The position numbers and the translations under genes were made by a program. A stretch of DNA of 64,000 bases from Rhodococcus coprophilus NBRC 100603. Its GTDB lineage: Bacteria > Actinomycetota > Actinomycetes > Mycobacteriales > Mycobacteriaceae. Of the stretch, positions 8,941 to 17,602 are shown piece after piece. The notes under the pieces are model-generated. The model was not told where the DNA came from. It did not search any database and saw only the letters and a list, made by a program, of their open reading frames with translations. Location: positions 124,001 to 188,000 of the forward strand of contig NZ_BDAM01000005.1 in assembly GCF_001895045.1 (NCBI RefSeq). Direction: 5' to 3'. The stretch's first letter is position 1, and the number at the start of each line of letters is the position of its first letter.

Positions 8941-10338
8941 ATGGTCTCACCGCACCCCGTCGACACGAGACTGCCGGTCTTCCGGCAATTCGCGTTCGGA
9001 CTCCAGCACGTCCTCATCATGTACACCGGATGTATCACCGTCCCACTCGTGTTCGGCGCTGCGGTCGGCCTCGACCAAGACACCATCGCGATGCTCATCA
9101 GCGCCGACCTGCTCATCGCAGGCCTGATCACCATCGTGCAGAGCTTGGGTGTCGGGAAACTCGCCGGTGTGCGGCTGCCGATCGTGTGCGGCGCCACCTT
9201 CGCGGGACTGACCCCGATGATCCTGATCGCGAAGGAGTACGGACTCCAAGCGGTCTACGGTTCCATGCTCGTCGGTGGCATCATCGGCCTCGCGCTGGCG
9301 TGGCCGTTCGCCACGATCATCCGGTTCTTCCCCCCTCTCGTCACCGGTGCGGTGCTCACCGTCGTCGGTATCTCGCTGATCGGTGTCGCCGGCGGTCTGA
9401 TCGTCGGCAGCGACCCCTCCTCGCCGACCTACGGCTCACCCGCCGGCATCCTGCTCGCTGTCCTCGTCATCGCCGTTGCCATCGGATTCCTCTGCCTCGG
9501 CCGGGGCATCTGGGCGCAACTCGGTGTGCTGATCGCACTCGTCGTCGGTACTGTTGCCGCTGCCCCGCTGGGCATGATCGACCTCAGCGGTGTCGCCGGT
9601 TCGTCCTGGGTGGGTCTGCCGTCTCCGTTCCACTTCGGGGCTCCGGAGTTCCCGATCACCGCCGTCGTCGCCATGAGCATCGTCATGGCGGTCGTCTTCG
9701 CCGAGTCCACCGCGAGCATGCTCGCGGTCAGCGAGATCACCGGAAAACGGGTGTCGAAGGGTGACATCGCCCGCGGTCTCGCCGGCGATGGTGCATCGGC
9801 CGTGCTGGGTGGCATCTTCAACGCGTTCGTCGACACTGTCTTCACCCAGAATGTCGGGGCCGTCGCCACCACCCGGGTGTACAGCCGTTACGTCACCGCG
9901 ACATCGGGTGCGATCCTGGTGGTGCTCGGCGCTCTGCCGAAGGTGAGTTCCGTGGTCGCCGGACTGCCGAAGCCCGTGGTCGGCGGTGTGGGCATGATCC
10001 TGTTCGCGACGGTCGCGCTGGTCGGCATCAACACGTTGCGGTCGGTGGACCTGTCGGACCGGATCAACTCCACCATCGCGGCCGTCGCAGTCGGTGTGGG
10101 TCTGCTGCCCGAACTTTCCGAAGGACTGTTCGCCAGGTTCCCGTCGTCGGCGCAGATCCTCCTCGGCAGCGGAATCACGTTGGCCGCCATCACCGCATTC
10201 TCGCTGAACCTGCTCTTCAACCACACTCGGCTCGGGAAAGTGGCGCGCGCCTCGTCCCGGCCCGGCGCGGCGGCCCCCGATACCTCGGCCGAGCTTCCTT
10301 CCCCCGTAGGAGTTGTACGTGAGCCCGCAACCGTCTGA
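8941..10338 (+). CDS. NCS2 (nucleobase:cation symporter-2) permease, purine type
   Basis: 465 aa with about 14 hydrophobic segments. Family signatures are the N-terminal FGLQHVLIMYTGCITVP, LPIVCGATFAGLTPMI, FAESTASMLAVSEITG (substrate-binding Glu of helix 8) and FTQNVGAVATTRVYSRYV (the NCS2 motif QNxGxxxxTxxxSR). The QNVG...SRYV form is that of xanthine/uric acid permeases more than of uracil permeases. ATG 8941 is preceded by GGGAG 7 nt upstream. The gene overlaps the oxygenase start by 20 nt and begins a three-gene operon. Confidence 0.93.
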   Translation: MVSPHPVDTRLPVFRQFAFGLQHVLIMYTGCITVPLVFGAAVGLDQDTIAMLISADLLIAGLITIVQSLGVGKLAGVRLPIVCGATFAGLTPMILIAKEYGLQAVYGSMLVGGIIGLALAWPFATIIRFFPPLVTGAVLTVVGISLIGVAGGLIVGSDPSSPTYGSPAGILLAVLVIAVAIGFLCLGRGIWAQLGVLIALVVGTVAAAPLGMIDLSGVAGSSWVGLPSPFHFGAPEFPITAVVAMSIVMAVVFAESTASMLAVSEITGKRVSKGDIARGLAGDGASAVLGGIFNAFVDTVFTQNVGAVATTRVYSRYVTATSGAILVVLGALPKVSSVVAGLPKPVVGGVGMILFATVALVGINTLRSVDLSDRINSTIAAVAVGVGLLPELSEGLFARFPSSAQILLGSGITLAAITAFSLNLLFNHTRLGKVARASSRPGAAAPDTSAELPSPVGVVREPATV

Positions 10339-11374
10339 GTCGTTCGAAGTCCCCACCGTCGACATCACCCCCTACGTGCAAGGTGGCGGCGCCGACGACC
10401 GTGCCAAGGTGGCTCGTGCGATCGACGACGCGTGCTCACGGGTCGGCTTCATCCAGATCCTCGGCCACGGAATCCCGGATACGGTGATCGACGGACTCAC
10501 CGCGGCCGTCGACGACTTCTTCGGTCTGCCGATGGAGGTCAAGCGCGAATATCGCGTCGTGGGAGCGAATCGCGGTTACAGCCCGCCGAAGAGCGAGTCG
10601 CTCAGCCTGAGCCTCGGTGTCGAGTCGGCGACCCGCATGAACGACTTCTTCGAGGCATACAACGTCGGAACCGAAGCGCGTTCGTTCCCGGATCTGGACC
10701 TGTCCGAAGACGACTACGGGCTCAACCTCTGGCCCGACGTGCCGGGATTCGAGGATCGCGTGCAGGCGTACTACGCCGAGGCCGGCCGCGTCGCCCGCAC
10801 GCTCACGCGCATCTTCGCCGACGCGCTCGGGCAACCGTCGGAGTTCTTCGCCGGCCTCACCGACCATTCGATCGACGTGTTGCGGATGAACAACTACGCC
10901 CTTCCCGAAGGCACCGTGGACCTCGACGGTGATCTCACCGGCATGGGTGAGCACACCGACTTCGGAATCCTCACCGTGCTGTGGGCGGATCGGGTGGAAG
11001 GTCTGCAGGTGCTCGGCCGGGACGGGATCTGGCACGACGTGTCCCCGCTGCCGGGAGCGCTGCTCGTCAATCTCGGCGATCTCACCGCCCGCATCACCGA
11101 CGACCACTGGATGTCCACGCTGCATCGGGTCAAGCCGCCCGTCGTCGACGGACGCATCCGACGTCGTCGGTCGGTGGCGTACTTCCACGACGGCAACGTC
11201 GACGCGGTCGTGTCCACCCTGCCGGAATACGCGGGGCCGAATCCGTACGAGCCGGTCCTCGTACGCGATCACATCAAGGCGAAGCTCGCCGGCTCCCGGC
11301 ACGGCAAGAAGAACACCGCGGCTGAACGGGAAGCCGCGCGGGTGCTCGCCGCGGCGGGAGAGACCCGGTCGTGA
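10319..11374 (+). CDS. 2-oxoglutarate/Fe(II)-dependent oxygenase (isopenicillin N synthase-like superfamily)
   Basis: 351 aa, cytoplasmic. The N-terminal DIOX_N domain starts VPTVDITPYV and includes GFIQILGHGIP. The catalytic double-stranded beta-helix has His212-x-Asp214 in GEHTDFGILT, His269 in MSTLHRV and the Arg-x-Ser co-substrate clamp near 283-285. All metal and 2OG ligands are therefore intact. GTG 10319 is chosen because AGGAG (10308-10312) is 6 nt upstream; TTG at 10313 is too close to it. Thymine-7-hydroxylase belongs to this superfamily, and the upstream NCS2 permease makes a nucleobase substrate plausible. The actual substrate is unknown. Confidence 0.88.
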   Translation: MSPQPSESFEVPTVDITPYVQGGGADDRAKVARAIDDACSRVGFIQILGHGIPDTVIDGLTAAVDDFFGLPMEVKREYRVVGANRGYSPPKSESLSLSLGVESATRMNDFFEAYNVGTEARSFPDLDLSEDDYGLNLWPDVPGFEDRVQAYYAEAGRVARTLTRIFADALGQPSEFFAGLTDHSIDVLRMNNYALPEGTVDLDGDLTGMGEHTDFGILTVLWADRVEGLQVLGRDGIWHDVSPLPGALLVNLGDLTARITDDHWMSTLHRVKPPVVDGRIRRRRSVAYFHDGNVDAVVSTLPEYAGPNPYEPVLVRDHIKAKLAGSRHGKKNTAAEREAARVLAAAGETRS

Positions 11375-12132
11375 GCCATGTCGTCCTCGTCCACGGGGCA
11401 TGGGCGGGCAGCTGGGTCTGGGACACGGTGACGGGACCACTGCTCGCGGCAGGGCATACACCGCACGCGCTGTCGCTGCCCGGCGTGGGCCGATGGAGTG
11501 ACGGCGACGTCACGCTCGACGACGTTGCCGGGCACGTCGCCGAGTATGTCGACGGACTCGAGGGCACCGTGGTCGTCGTCGGGCACTCCGGCGGCGGCAT
11601 CGTGGCGACGCAGGTCGCGGAGATGATGCCCGACCGCGTCGGCGGAGTCGCGTACGTGGCGGGAATGATGCTGCCTTCCGGCGTCGATTTCGGGCAATTG
11701 TGTGACGGTCTGGGACTCGAACCGCCGGTGGGGATCTCGAAGTGGTTGCAGGCCACTGCCGACGGTCGCGGAACCGTGGTGCCACCCGAAGCCGCTGCGG
11801 CGGTCTTCTTCCACGAGGCCGATGCCGTCGACGCGATCGAGGCGGCGCGCAGACTGCGTCCGCAACTCGAGACTGCGCGGCTCATGGCGCCCACCTGGAC
11901 GGCGGATCGATTCGGATCGCTGCCGAGGCTGTACATCGAGGCGATACGTGACCGTTCGGTCCCGCTCGTCGCGCAGAGGGAGATGCAGCGGCTCGTTCCG
12001 GGAGCGACGGTCGTGAGCCTGGACGCCGACCATGCTCCTCAGTTGTCGGCAAGCGCCGAACTTGCGGAGGCGCTCGTCGAGTGGTGCTCGACAGTGCGGC
12101 GTGCCCCAGCCGTGGGCGTGGGGTTGCGGTAG
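11371..12132 (+). CDS. Alpha/beta hydrolase
   Basis: 253 aa, compact alpha/beta-hydrolase fold of the plant methylesterase / EstC type. The oxyanion motif is LVHGAWAGSWVWD at the N-terminus, the nucleophile elbow is VGHSGGG, and the catalytic His lies in DADHAPQLS close to the C-terminus. The acid is probably in the IRDRSVPL segment. The GTG start overlaps the oxygenase stop (GTGA), so it is translated with the permease/oxygenase pair. It may hydrolyse an ester or amide formed or exposed by the oxygenase, but this is inferred only from context. Confidence 0.85.
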   Translation: MSHVVLVHGAWAGSWVWDTVTGPLLAAGHTPHALSLPGVGRWSDGDVTLDDVAGHVAEYVDGLEGTVVVVGHSGGGIVATQVAEMMPDRVGGVAYVAGMMLPSGVDFGQLCDGLGLEPPVGISKWLQATADGRGTVVPPEAAAAVFFHEADAVDAIEAARRLRPQLETARLMAPTWTADRFGSLPRLYIEAIRDRSVPLVAQREMQRLVPGATVVSLDADHAPQLSASAELAEALVEWCSTVRRAPAVGVGLR

Positions 12133-12170
12133 GGCGGCGATACCGGCGCCGGGTGCCGGCGAGCCGCAGG

Positions 12171-12199
12171 TTTGCTCCCTACCTTCCGGAAGGTAGGCT
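12171..12199 (+). promoter_or_regulatory. Promoter of the ABC exporter/TetR operon, probably leaderless
   Basis: A -10 like TAGGCT (12194-12199) is preceded by TTTGCT (12171-12176) at 17 nt, or TTGCTC at 16 nt. The GTG start at 12206 lies 6 nt after the -10, so transcription would begin at or next to the start codon. No Shine-Dalgarno is present, which agrees with a leaderless mRNA. Confidence 0.5.
12178..12197. promoter_or_regulatory. 20-bp perfect palindrome, likely TetR operator
   Basis: CCTACCTTCC is followed directly by its reverse complement GGAAGGTAGG. The palindrome fills the spacer between the -35 and -10 elements and overlaps the -10, the classic geometry for repression. The operon it precedes ends in a TetR-family gene (13969-14541), which is the obvious candidate to bind it and autoregulate. 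Sequence and placement are seen; binding is inferred. Confidence 0.75.
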
Positions 12200-12205
12200 G
12201 GCGTC

Positions 12206-13141
12206 GTGCCCACTTCATCCGCGATCGAAATTCACGCCCTGACCAAGTCCTACGGTGACCGAGTCGTCCTCGACGACGTATCGGTCGATGTCGCCCGCGG
12301 AAGTCGCACGATCGTCCTCGGTCCCAACGGCGCAGGAAAATCCACCCTGCTGGAGATCATCGCGACCATCCGCACCCCGACCTCGGGAACTGTTCGCATC
12401 GAGGGCCACGATTCCCGCGAACACCTGCGGGATGCACGACGTTCGATCGGACTCACGCCCCAGTCGAACGCGCTCGATCCGCTTGCCACCCCGACGGAGA
12501 TCTTCGAGTTCCAGGCCTCCGCGCTCGGAATGGGCCGGCGAGCGGCGCGCGTGCGCGCCCGCGAACTCGTCGAACTGTTCGGGCTCGGAGATCACTGCCG
12601 CAAACGGATCGCGCAGTTGTCGGGCGGCACCCGGCGCAAGGTCGATCTGGCGGTCGCACTGGTAGGCGAACCGCCCGTCATCGTCCTCGACGAACCGACG
12701 ACAGGACTGGACCCCCTCGCCCGTCTGGATTTCTGGAACGAGTTGACGCGACTGAACGATACCGACCCGGACCGGACTCTGCTGGTTTCCACCCAGGACC
12801 TGCACGAAGCGGAAGTCCTGGCGACGGACATCGTGGTTCTACGAGACGGCCGGGTCGTCGCGCACGATGCGCCCGACACGCTCAAAGGGCGGGTCGGTGA
12901 GCGCACGCTCACCCTCGCAATGGCGGATCCGGCTTCCGCACAACACCTGATCACGAAGTCCCGTACGGCCTTTCAGGCGGAAGCGCGAGCAGAAGACCTC
13001 GTTCGGCTCGCCCTACCGCAGGACTCGAACGTGCTCGAGACCGCCCTGGAGGACATCGGTGCCATGGCAGGAGCGGTGCGTGAAATCAGGCTGTCGGAAC
13101 CCTCTCTCGACGACGTGTTCGTTGCACTCGCATCTCGCTGA
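12206..13141 (+). CDS. ABC transporter ATP-binding protein (drug/lipid exporter type)
   Basis: 311 aa. Walker A is GPNGAGKST (about residues 45-53), the signature is QLSGGTRRKVDLAVAL, and Walker B is VIVLDEPTTGLDPLAR. The switch residue is probably the Gln of STQDLHEAE (usually His). A C-terminal extension of about 80 residues is of the kind seen in DrrA/CcmA-like exporters. The GTG start at 12206 follows the -10 directly. It pairs with the permease 30 nt downstream in a two-component (ABC-2) exporter whose substrate is unknown. The TetR gene at the end suggests induction by that substrate. Confidence 0.92.
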   Translation: MPTSSAIEIHALTKSYGDRVVLDDVSVDVARGSRTIVLGPNGAGKSTLLEIIATIRTPTSGTVRIEGHDSREHLRDARRSIGLTPQSNALDPLATPTEIFEFQASALGMGRRAARVRARELVELFGLGDHCRKRIAQLSGGTRRKVDLAVALVGEPPVIVLDEPTTGLDPLARLDFWNELTRLNDTDPDRTLLVSTQDLHEAEVLATDIVVLRDGRVVAHDAPDTLKGRVGERTLTLAMADPASAQHLITKSRTAFQAEARAEDLVRLALPQDSNVLETALEDIGAMAGAVREIRLSEPSLDDVFVALASR

Positions 13142-13171
13142 CACGTCGGCTTCTCCGCTCGAAGGACACGA

Positions 13172-13972
13172 ATGATCTCCACTGCAGCACTTCCCGTTCG
13201 CACACCCGCCGCCATCCCGATCACGGTTGTCGCGGCAGCAACGATTCGCTCGCTCCGCACGCTTCTGCGTTCCCCGGCGCTGCTCATCAGCCCGCTTGCC
13301 CAATCACTGTTCTTTCTGCTCGTGTACACCGGTCAGCTGAGGACCGTCGGAGAGAGCTATCTGCCCGGGGGAAGCTTCATCGCATTTCTCCTGCCACTGA
13401 TCCTCGTCACCGGAGTCGCGACCGGTGCAGGAGCGGCAGGGACCCTAATCCATCAGGACGTATCGAGCGGATATCTCGACCGGCTCCGCATGGCTCACGG
13501 GACGTCCGCGCCGTTTATCGCCGGGACACTCGTCGCCACCCTCGTCGTCGTCGCATTCCAGCAGGTCGTGACCGTCGCAGGCGCCATGCTGGTCGGTTAC
13601 CGCCCGGGGACGCTGTCCGGAATGGTCGCCATGCTCGGTCTCATGATCGTTCTCGGCCTCGCGGTAGCGCTGTTCGCCGTGGCGCTCGCCGTGCGCGGTG
13701 CCTCGGCGTCGAGCATCAACCTGGTCACCCTCGTCGTGTTCGGCCTGTCGTTCTTCACGGGGTTCTTCGCTCCGGTCGAACAGCTTTCCTGGTGGATGCG
13801 TGCACTCGCCACGATCAACCCGATCACCTATCTCGTCGAGACCGCGCGCGATCTCGAAAGCGGGGTCACGCTCGAGGTGGCGCCCATCGCCGCCGTCGTG
13901 CTCGTTACGCTTCTCGTGGCAGGTGCACTTGCCTGTGTCCTGTCGTCGAACCATGCTCGGAGGACCCGATGA
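13172..13972 (+). CDS. ABC-2 type exporter permease
   Basis: 266 aa with six hydrophobic segments (about residues 30-52, 65-95, 110-135, 145-170, 172-200, 235-258). The ABC-2 signature region AVRGASASSINLVTLVVFGLSFFTGFFAPVEQL is typical of DrrB-like permeases, as is WMRALATINPITYLVETAR. ATG at 13172 is preceded by GAAGGA about 8 nt upstream. Its stop overlaps the ATG of the TetR gene. It should form the membrane part of the exporter with the preceding ATPase. Confidence 0.88.
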   Translation: MISTAALPVRTPAAIPITVVAAATIRSLRTLLRSPALLISPLAQSLFFLLVYTGQLRTVGESYLPGGSFIAFLLPLILVTGVATGAGAAGTLIHQDVSSGYLDRLRMAHGTSAPFIAGTLVATLVVVAFQQVVTVAGAMLVGYRPGTLSGMVAMLGLMIVLGLAVALFAVALAVRGASASSINLVTLVVFGLSFFTGFFAPVEQLSWWMRALATINPITYLVETARDLESGVTLEVAPIAAVVLVTLLVAGALACVLSSNHARRTR

Positions 13973-14541
13973 TCGCCGGAACCGATACACGAACGCAGAT
14001 CATGAAGGCGTTCGCCGACCAACTTGCCGCCACCGGTTACGCCGGTATCTCCCTCGTGGGTGTGGCGGGCGATGTCGGAATCCGCAAACCGTCGATCTAC
14101 CACCACTTTCCCGGTGGGAAGGAAGATCTCTACCGGGCAGTGGCCCAGGACTTCATCGAAGGTCTCCACCTGCGCATCCTGGAGGCGATCGGAATCGACG
14201 GACCGCTCGACGATCGTCTGACCGCGCTCGCGGTCGCCTCTTCCGAGTACCACCGGTCCACGATCACATTCGAGCAACGCATCTACGATGCCCTCGACCA
14301 GGTGGGTGACGCGACGCGCGACGAGATTTCCGGGCTCTACGTACGCAGAGTCCTCGAACCGGTGGTCGCTCTGTTCGCCGAGGCCGTCGACAGGAACGAA
14401 CTCACCGGAAAACCCGAGTTCCTGATGAACGCCTTCCTTCATCTCGCGCGTGCGGTGGATTCGGGAGAATCTGCCGAAGCACGACGGATCACGGAGTTGT
14501 TCCTGAACGGCGCACGGCCACGCACCGACGCCGGTCGCTAG
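13969..14541 (+). CDS. TetR/AcrR-family transcriptional regulator
   Basis: 190 aa. The N-terminal helix-turn-helix is at about residues 10-55: TQIMKAFADQLAATGYAGISLVGVA and then IRKPSIYHHFPGGKEDLYRA. The remaining helices form the ligand/dimer domain. ATG 13969 overlaps the permease stop and has GGAGG 7 nt upstream, which decides against longer versions of the frame. It most likely represses its own operon through the palindrome at 12178-12197. Its stop codon overlaps the convergent stop of the adenosine deaminase gene by 4 nt. Confidence 0.92.
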   Translation: MIAGTDTRTQIMKAFADQLAATGYAGISLVGVAGDVGIRKPSIYHHFPGGKEDLYRAVAQDFIEGLHLRILEAIGIDGPLDDRLTALAVASSEYHRSTITFEQRIYDALDQVGDATRDEISGLYVRRVLEPVVALFAEAVDRNELTGKPEFLMNAFLHLARAVDSGESAEARRITELFLNGARPRTDAGR

Positions 14542-15554
14542 AAGGCGCCGCCCCAGGCCGCAGCGAGTCGTGCGCGGAGCGCAGCCTTGTCGTCGTCCGG
14601 TAGCCAGCAGGCGTCGACGGAGCCGATCGCGATGTCGCGCAACTGTTCCGGCGTCACCAGACCTTCTTCGACGACCGTGACGTACTCGTCGCTGATATCG
14701 CGTCCGAGCATCGCCGGGTCGTCGCTGTTGACGGTGACGTGCAGCCCGGCCTCGAGCATGCGCGGCAGGGAATGGTCGCGAACCGACGGATAGACCTGGG
14801 AAATCAGGACGTCCGAGCTGGGGCACAGGGTGAACACGATGCCGCGGTCCGCCGCTTCGGCGGCCAGCGAGGGATCCTCGACGACGAGCGGTCCGTGGTC
14901 GATGCGTTCGCAGCCGAGCACGCGGATCGCGTCGGCGACACTCTGTACGCCGAACTCTCCGGCGTGGTACGTCCGGCGGAGGCCGCGCCGTGCGGCCTCC
15001 GCGAACACAGGAGCCAGTGCGGCGTCGTCGACGCCGGCTTCGATGCCGTCACCCCCGATCCCGACGAGGAAACCGTCGGGATCGGGCAGTGACGTCAGGA
15101 GATCGAGTTCCAGCAGAGCGAGATGGGGACCGAGAAACTTGGTGCAGTCCATGATCATTCGGACACCGATGCCGGTCTCCGCAATTCCGTCTCGCAGCCC
15201 CGCGGTGATCCCGTCCCACAGGTGCGCGGCGGGCACACCCCGGGAGAGATGGACATGCGGGGTGAAGAACATCTCCGTGTAGACGATTCCCGTTGCGGCT
15301 GCGTCGAGCACCGATTCGTACGCGACCCGGTGGAAGTCCGCAGGGGAGACGATCGTGCTGCACACCGTGTCGTACACGTCGAGGAAGTGCCGCAGGTCGC
15401 GGTACGTGTAGAGCGTGCGCACGTCGTCCACGGGCAGTGGCGTGTCGTTGGCCGCGGCGAGTGCATGCACCGTGCCGGGGCGGACGGTGCCCTCGAGGTG
15501 GCGGTGCAGTTCGATCTTGGGCAGCGCCCGCACTGCCTCGAGGGTCACCGTCAT
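14538..15554 (-). CDS. add: Adenosine deaminase family protein
   Basis: 338 aa. This metal-dependent amidohydrolase converts adenosine (or possibly adenine) to inosine (or hypoxanthine). Zinc ligands and catalytic residues are visible: His17-x-His19 in ELHRHLEG, TYHAGEF (His and catalytic Glu), ERIDHG, and NSDDPAML near the C-terminus. The NSDDPA form occurs in adenine deaminases and some adenosine deaminases, so the preferred substrate is not certain. ATG 15554 is chosen because GGAG lies about 8 nt upstream and the preceding gene stops 4 nt before it. Last gene of the nucleoside importer operon. Confidence 0.88.
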   Translation of the reverse strand: MTVTLEAVRALPKIELHRHLEGTVRPGTVHALAAANDTPLPVDDVRTLYTYRDLRHFLDVYDTVCSTIVSPADFHRVAYESVLDAAATGIVYTEMFFTPHVHLSRGVPAAHLWDGITAGLRDGIAETGIGVRMIMDCTKFLGPHLALLELDLLTSLPDPDGFLVGIGGDGIEAGVDDAALAPVFAEAARRGLRRTYHAGEFGVQSVADAIRVLGCERIDHGPLVVEDPSLAAEAADRGIVFTLCPSSDVLISQVYPSVRDHSLPRMLEAGLHVTVNSDDPAMLGRDISDEYVTVVEEGLVTPEQLRDIAIGSVDACWLPDDDKAALRARLAAAWGGAF

Positions 15555-15558
15555 CGGG

Positions 15559-16578
15559 TTACGCTCCGCCCTTGTATTCGACCTCGAACTCACCGGACTT
15601 GATCTTCTCGCGGTATTCCTCGAAGAGAGCCATCGTCTCGGGGGAGACCTTGTCGGCGAACGCGGGGTTCACCGCGACATCGACACCGCCCTCCGCGAAG
15701 TCCACGTCGTAGTACTTGGCGGGGTCGACGTTGCCCGCCTCGACGTCGGCCACCATGGCGCGGAGCACCTCGTCGAGGTTCCACACGATCGAGGACACGA
15801 CGTTCTCGGGGGCGAGCGGCGTCTGGTCCATCGCGTAACCGGCGACTCCCACACCCCGCTGCTTGGCGCCCTCGATCGTGGCCGCGTCGACGCCGCATGT
15901 GGTGAACTGATCGGCACCCTGGTCGACGAGCGCGTTCACGGCCTCGAGGGTCTGGGCCGCAGCATCGGACCACCCGCCGATGTAGGACGGCCGGAGCTGG
16001 ATCTCGCCCGGTCCCTTGTAGCTCAGCCGCGCGCCGTCGGCGAACGATTCGATCTGCGCCTTGCACACCGGGATCTCGAAACCGGCGGTGCCGGCGAGAA
16101 TTCCGGACTCGGTCAGATCGCCGGCGAGGATGCCGGACAGGAAGGACGCCTCGTAGAAGGGCTGGCTGTAGTCGGCGAGGTTGGCGGTGATGTCACCGAA
16201 CCCCCCGGCGTAGGCGAACATCACGTCCGGATAGTCCGCAATGACGCCTTTGATCGGCTCGCCGTAGTTGAACGAGTGTCCGACGATGAGGTTGTGGCCG
16301 TCCTCGGCGAGGTCGGTCACGATCTGCGCGATCTGTTCGGAGGTGGCACCCGAATCCTGCTGCACCACGGTGAGATCGATGAGTCCCTCGGCTTCGAGCT
16401 TCTCGGCACCTTCCACCATGCCCTGGTTCCACCCGAGGTCGTTGACCGGGCCGGAGGTGATGATGGCGGCCTTGACGACGCCGTCGGACGACGACGCTTC
16501 GGATTCCGAACTCGAACATCCGGAGACGGCGACTCCGGCCGCGGCGATCACCGCAACAGCGGTACCCAGTTTCTTCAC
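15559..16578 (-). CDS. BMP-family nucleoside-binding lipoprotein (ABC importer)
   Basis: 339 aa. The signal peptide ends in the lipobox AVSGC with Cys21, so the protein is lipid-anchored outside the membrane. The BMP/PnrA/Med fold is indicated by VKAAIITSGPVNDLGWNQGM, GHSFNYGEPI, PDVMFAYAGG, YIGGWSDAAAQ and GVDAATIEGAKQRGVGVAGYAMDQ. Family members bind purine nucleosides (PnrA, BmpA, NupN). It is followed by the deaminase and preceded by two permease genes, matching a nupNOPQ-type importer. Confidence 0.92.
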   Translation of the reverse strand: MKKLGTAVAVIAAAGVAVSGCSSSESEASSSDGVVKAAIITSGPVNDLGWNQGMVEGAEKLEAEGLIDLTVVQQDSGATSEQIAQIVTDLAEDGHNLIVGHSFNYGEPIKGVIADYPDVMFAYAGGFGDITANLADYSQPFYEASFLSGILAGDLTESGILAGTAGFEIPVCKAQIESFADGARLSYKGPGEIQLRPSYIGGWSDAAAQTLEAVNALVDQGADQFTTCGVDAATIEGAKQRGVGVAGYAMDQTPLAPENVVSSIVWNLDEVLRAMVADVEAGNVDPAKYYDVDFAEGGVDVAVNPAFADKVSPETMALFEEYREKIKSGEFEVEYKGGA

Positions 16579-16639
16579 GTGTTTCTCCTAAGGGAAGGAA
16601 GGCTCGTCGGTACGAGCCCTTGACTCGGGGGAGGGGGAG

Positions 16640-17602
16640 TTATCTGGCTGGGACGAAGGGAACGCCGAGCGACTTGGGGGCGTTGTTGCGGGCGAAACCC
16701 ACGGTGGTCACGACGACGGCGACGAGAGTGACCGCGTAAGGCATCGCCTGGAACAGTTCGTACGGCACCGAGGTGGCCTGACCGCCCGACGCCGCCTGCA
16801 CCCGCAACTGGAATGCGTCGACGAGGCCGAACATGAAACCGCCGGCGATGGCGCCGAGGGGGTTCCACCTCGCCAGGATCACCACACCGAGGGCGATCCA
16901 GCCCCGGCCACCGGTGATGCCGTCCTGGAAGAAGCCGAGGCCGTCGATCACGAGGGCGCCGGCCATACCCGCTGTCGCGCCGGAGATCAGCAGGGTGATC
17001 CAGCGGGTGCGGGGAACCGACACGCCGACCGAATCGGCAGCATCGGGGCTTTCCCCCGCCGCGCGCACGGAGAGTCCGAACGCGGTGCGCGAGAGCACCC
17101 ACCACAGTGCCACCACCAGCAGCAGTGCGGCGTAGACCAGGGGCGACTGTGAGAAGACGATCTGGCCGATCGCCGGAATGTCCGAGAGCACGGGCAAGTC
17201 GACGGGTGTGCTGCCCTGGATGCGCGGGGGTGTGCCCGTGATCCCGAAGACCTGGAGGTAGAGGAACGACGCGAGCCCGGTCCCGAGGATGACCACCGAG
17301 ATACCCGTGATGATCTGGTCGACTGCCATGGTGATCGTCAGATATCCGACGACCGCAGCGGTCAGGAGGCCGGCGAGGGCGCCGGTGACAGCTCCGAACA
17401 GGGGGTTTCCGGTGTAGTAGACGGTGACGAACGCCGTGATGGCGCCGACCATCATCTGGCCTTCGATACCCAGGTTCATGAGGCCGGAACGTTCGGCCAG
17501 GCAGGCTCCCGCAGCCGCGAGGATGATGGGCACCGCGAGGCGCAGCGCCGCTGTGAGCAGGGGGACGAGCGCTCCGGCGCCCAGGACGTCGGACCAGTTC
17601 AT
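16640..17602 (-). CDS. Nucleoside ABC transporter permease (second, NupQ-like)
   Basis: 320 aa with eight to ten hydrophobic segments and the BPD_transp_2 fold. Signature stretches are CLAERSGLMNLGIEGQMMVGA near the N-terminus, VRAAGESPDAADSVGVSV and LVIDGLGFFQDGITGGRGW, all common to the RbsC/NupQ permease family. The ATG overlaps the stop of the first permease (ATGA). A 61-nt gap separates it from the BMP lipoprotein gene; that gap is enough for an RNA processing site that could raise binding-protein levels. Confidence 0.9.
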   Translation of the reverse strand: MNWSDVLGAGALVPLLTAALRLAVPIILAAAGACLAERSGLMNLGIEGQMMVGAITAFVTVYYTGNPLFGAVTGALAGLLTAAVVGYLTITMAVDQIITGISVVILGTGLASFLYLQVFGITGTPPRIQGSTPVDLPVLSDIPAIGQIVFSQSPLVYAALLLVVALWWVLSRTAFGLSVRAAGESPDAADSVGVSVPRTRWITLLISGATAGMAGALVIDGLGFFQDGITGGRGWIALGVVILARWNPLGAIAGGFMFGLVDAFQLRVQAASGGQATSVPYELFQAMPYAVTLVAVVVTTVGFARNNAPKSLGVPFVPAR

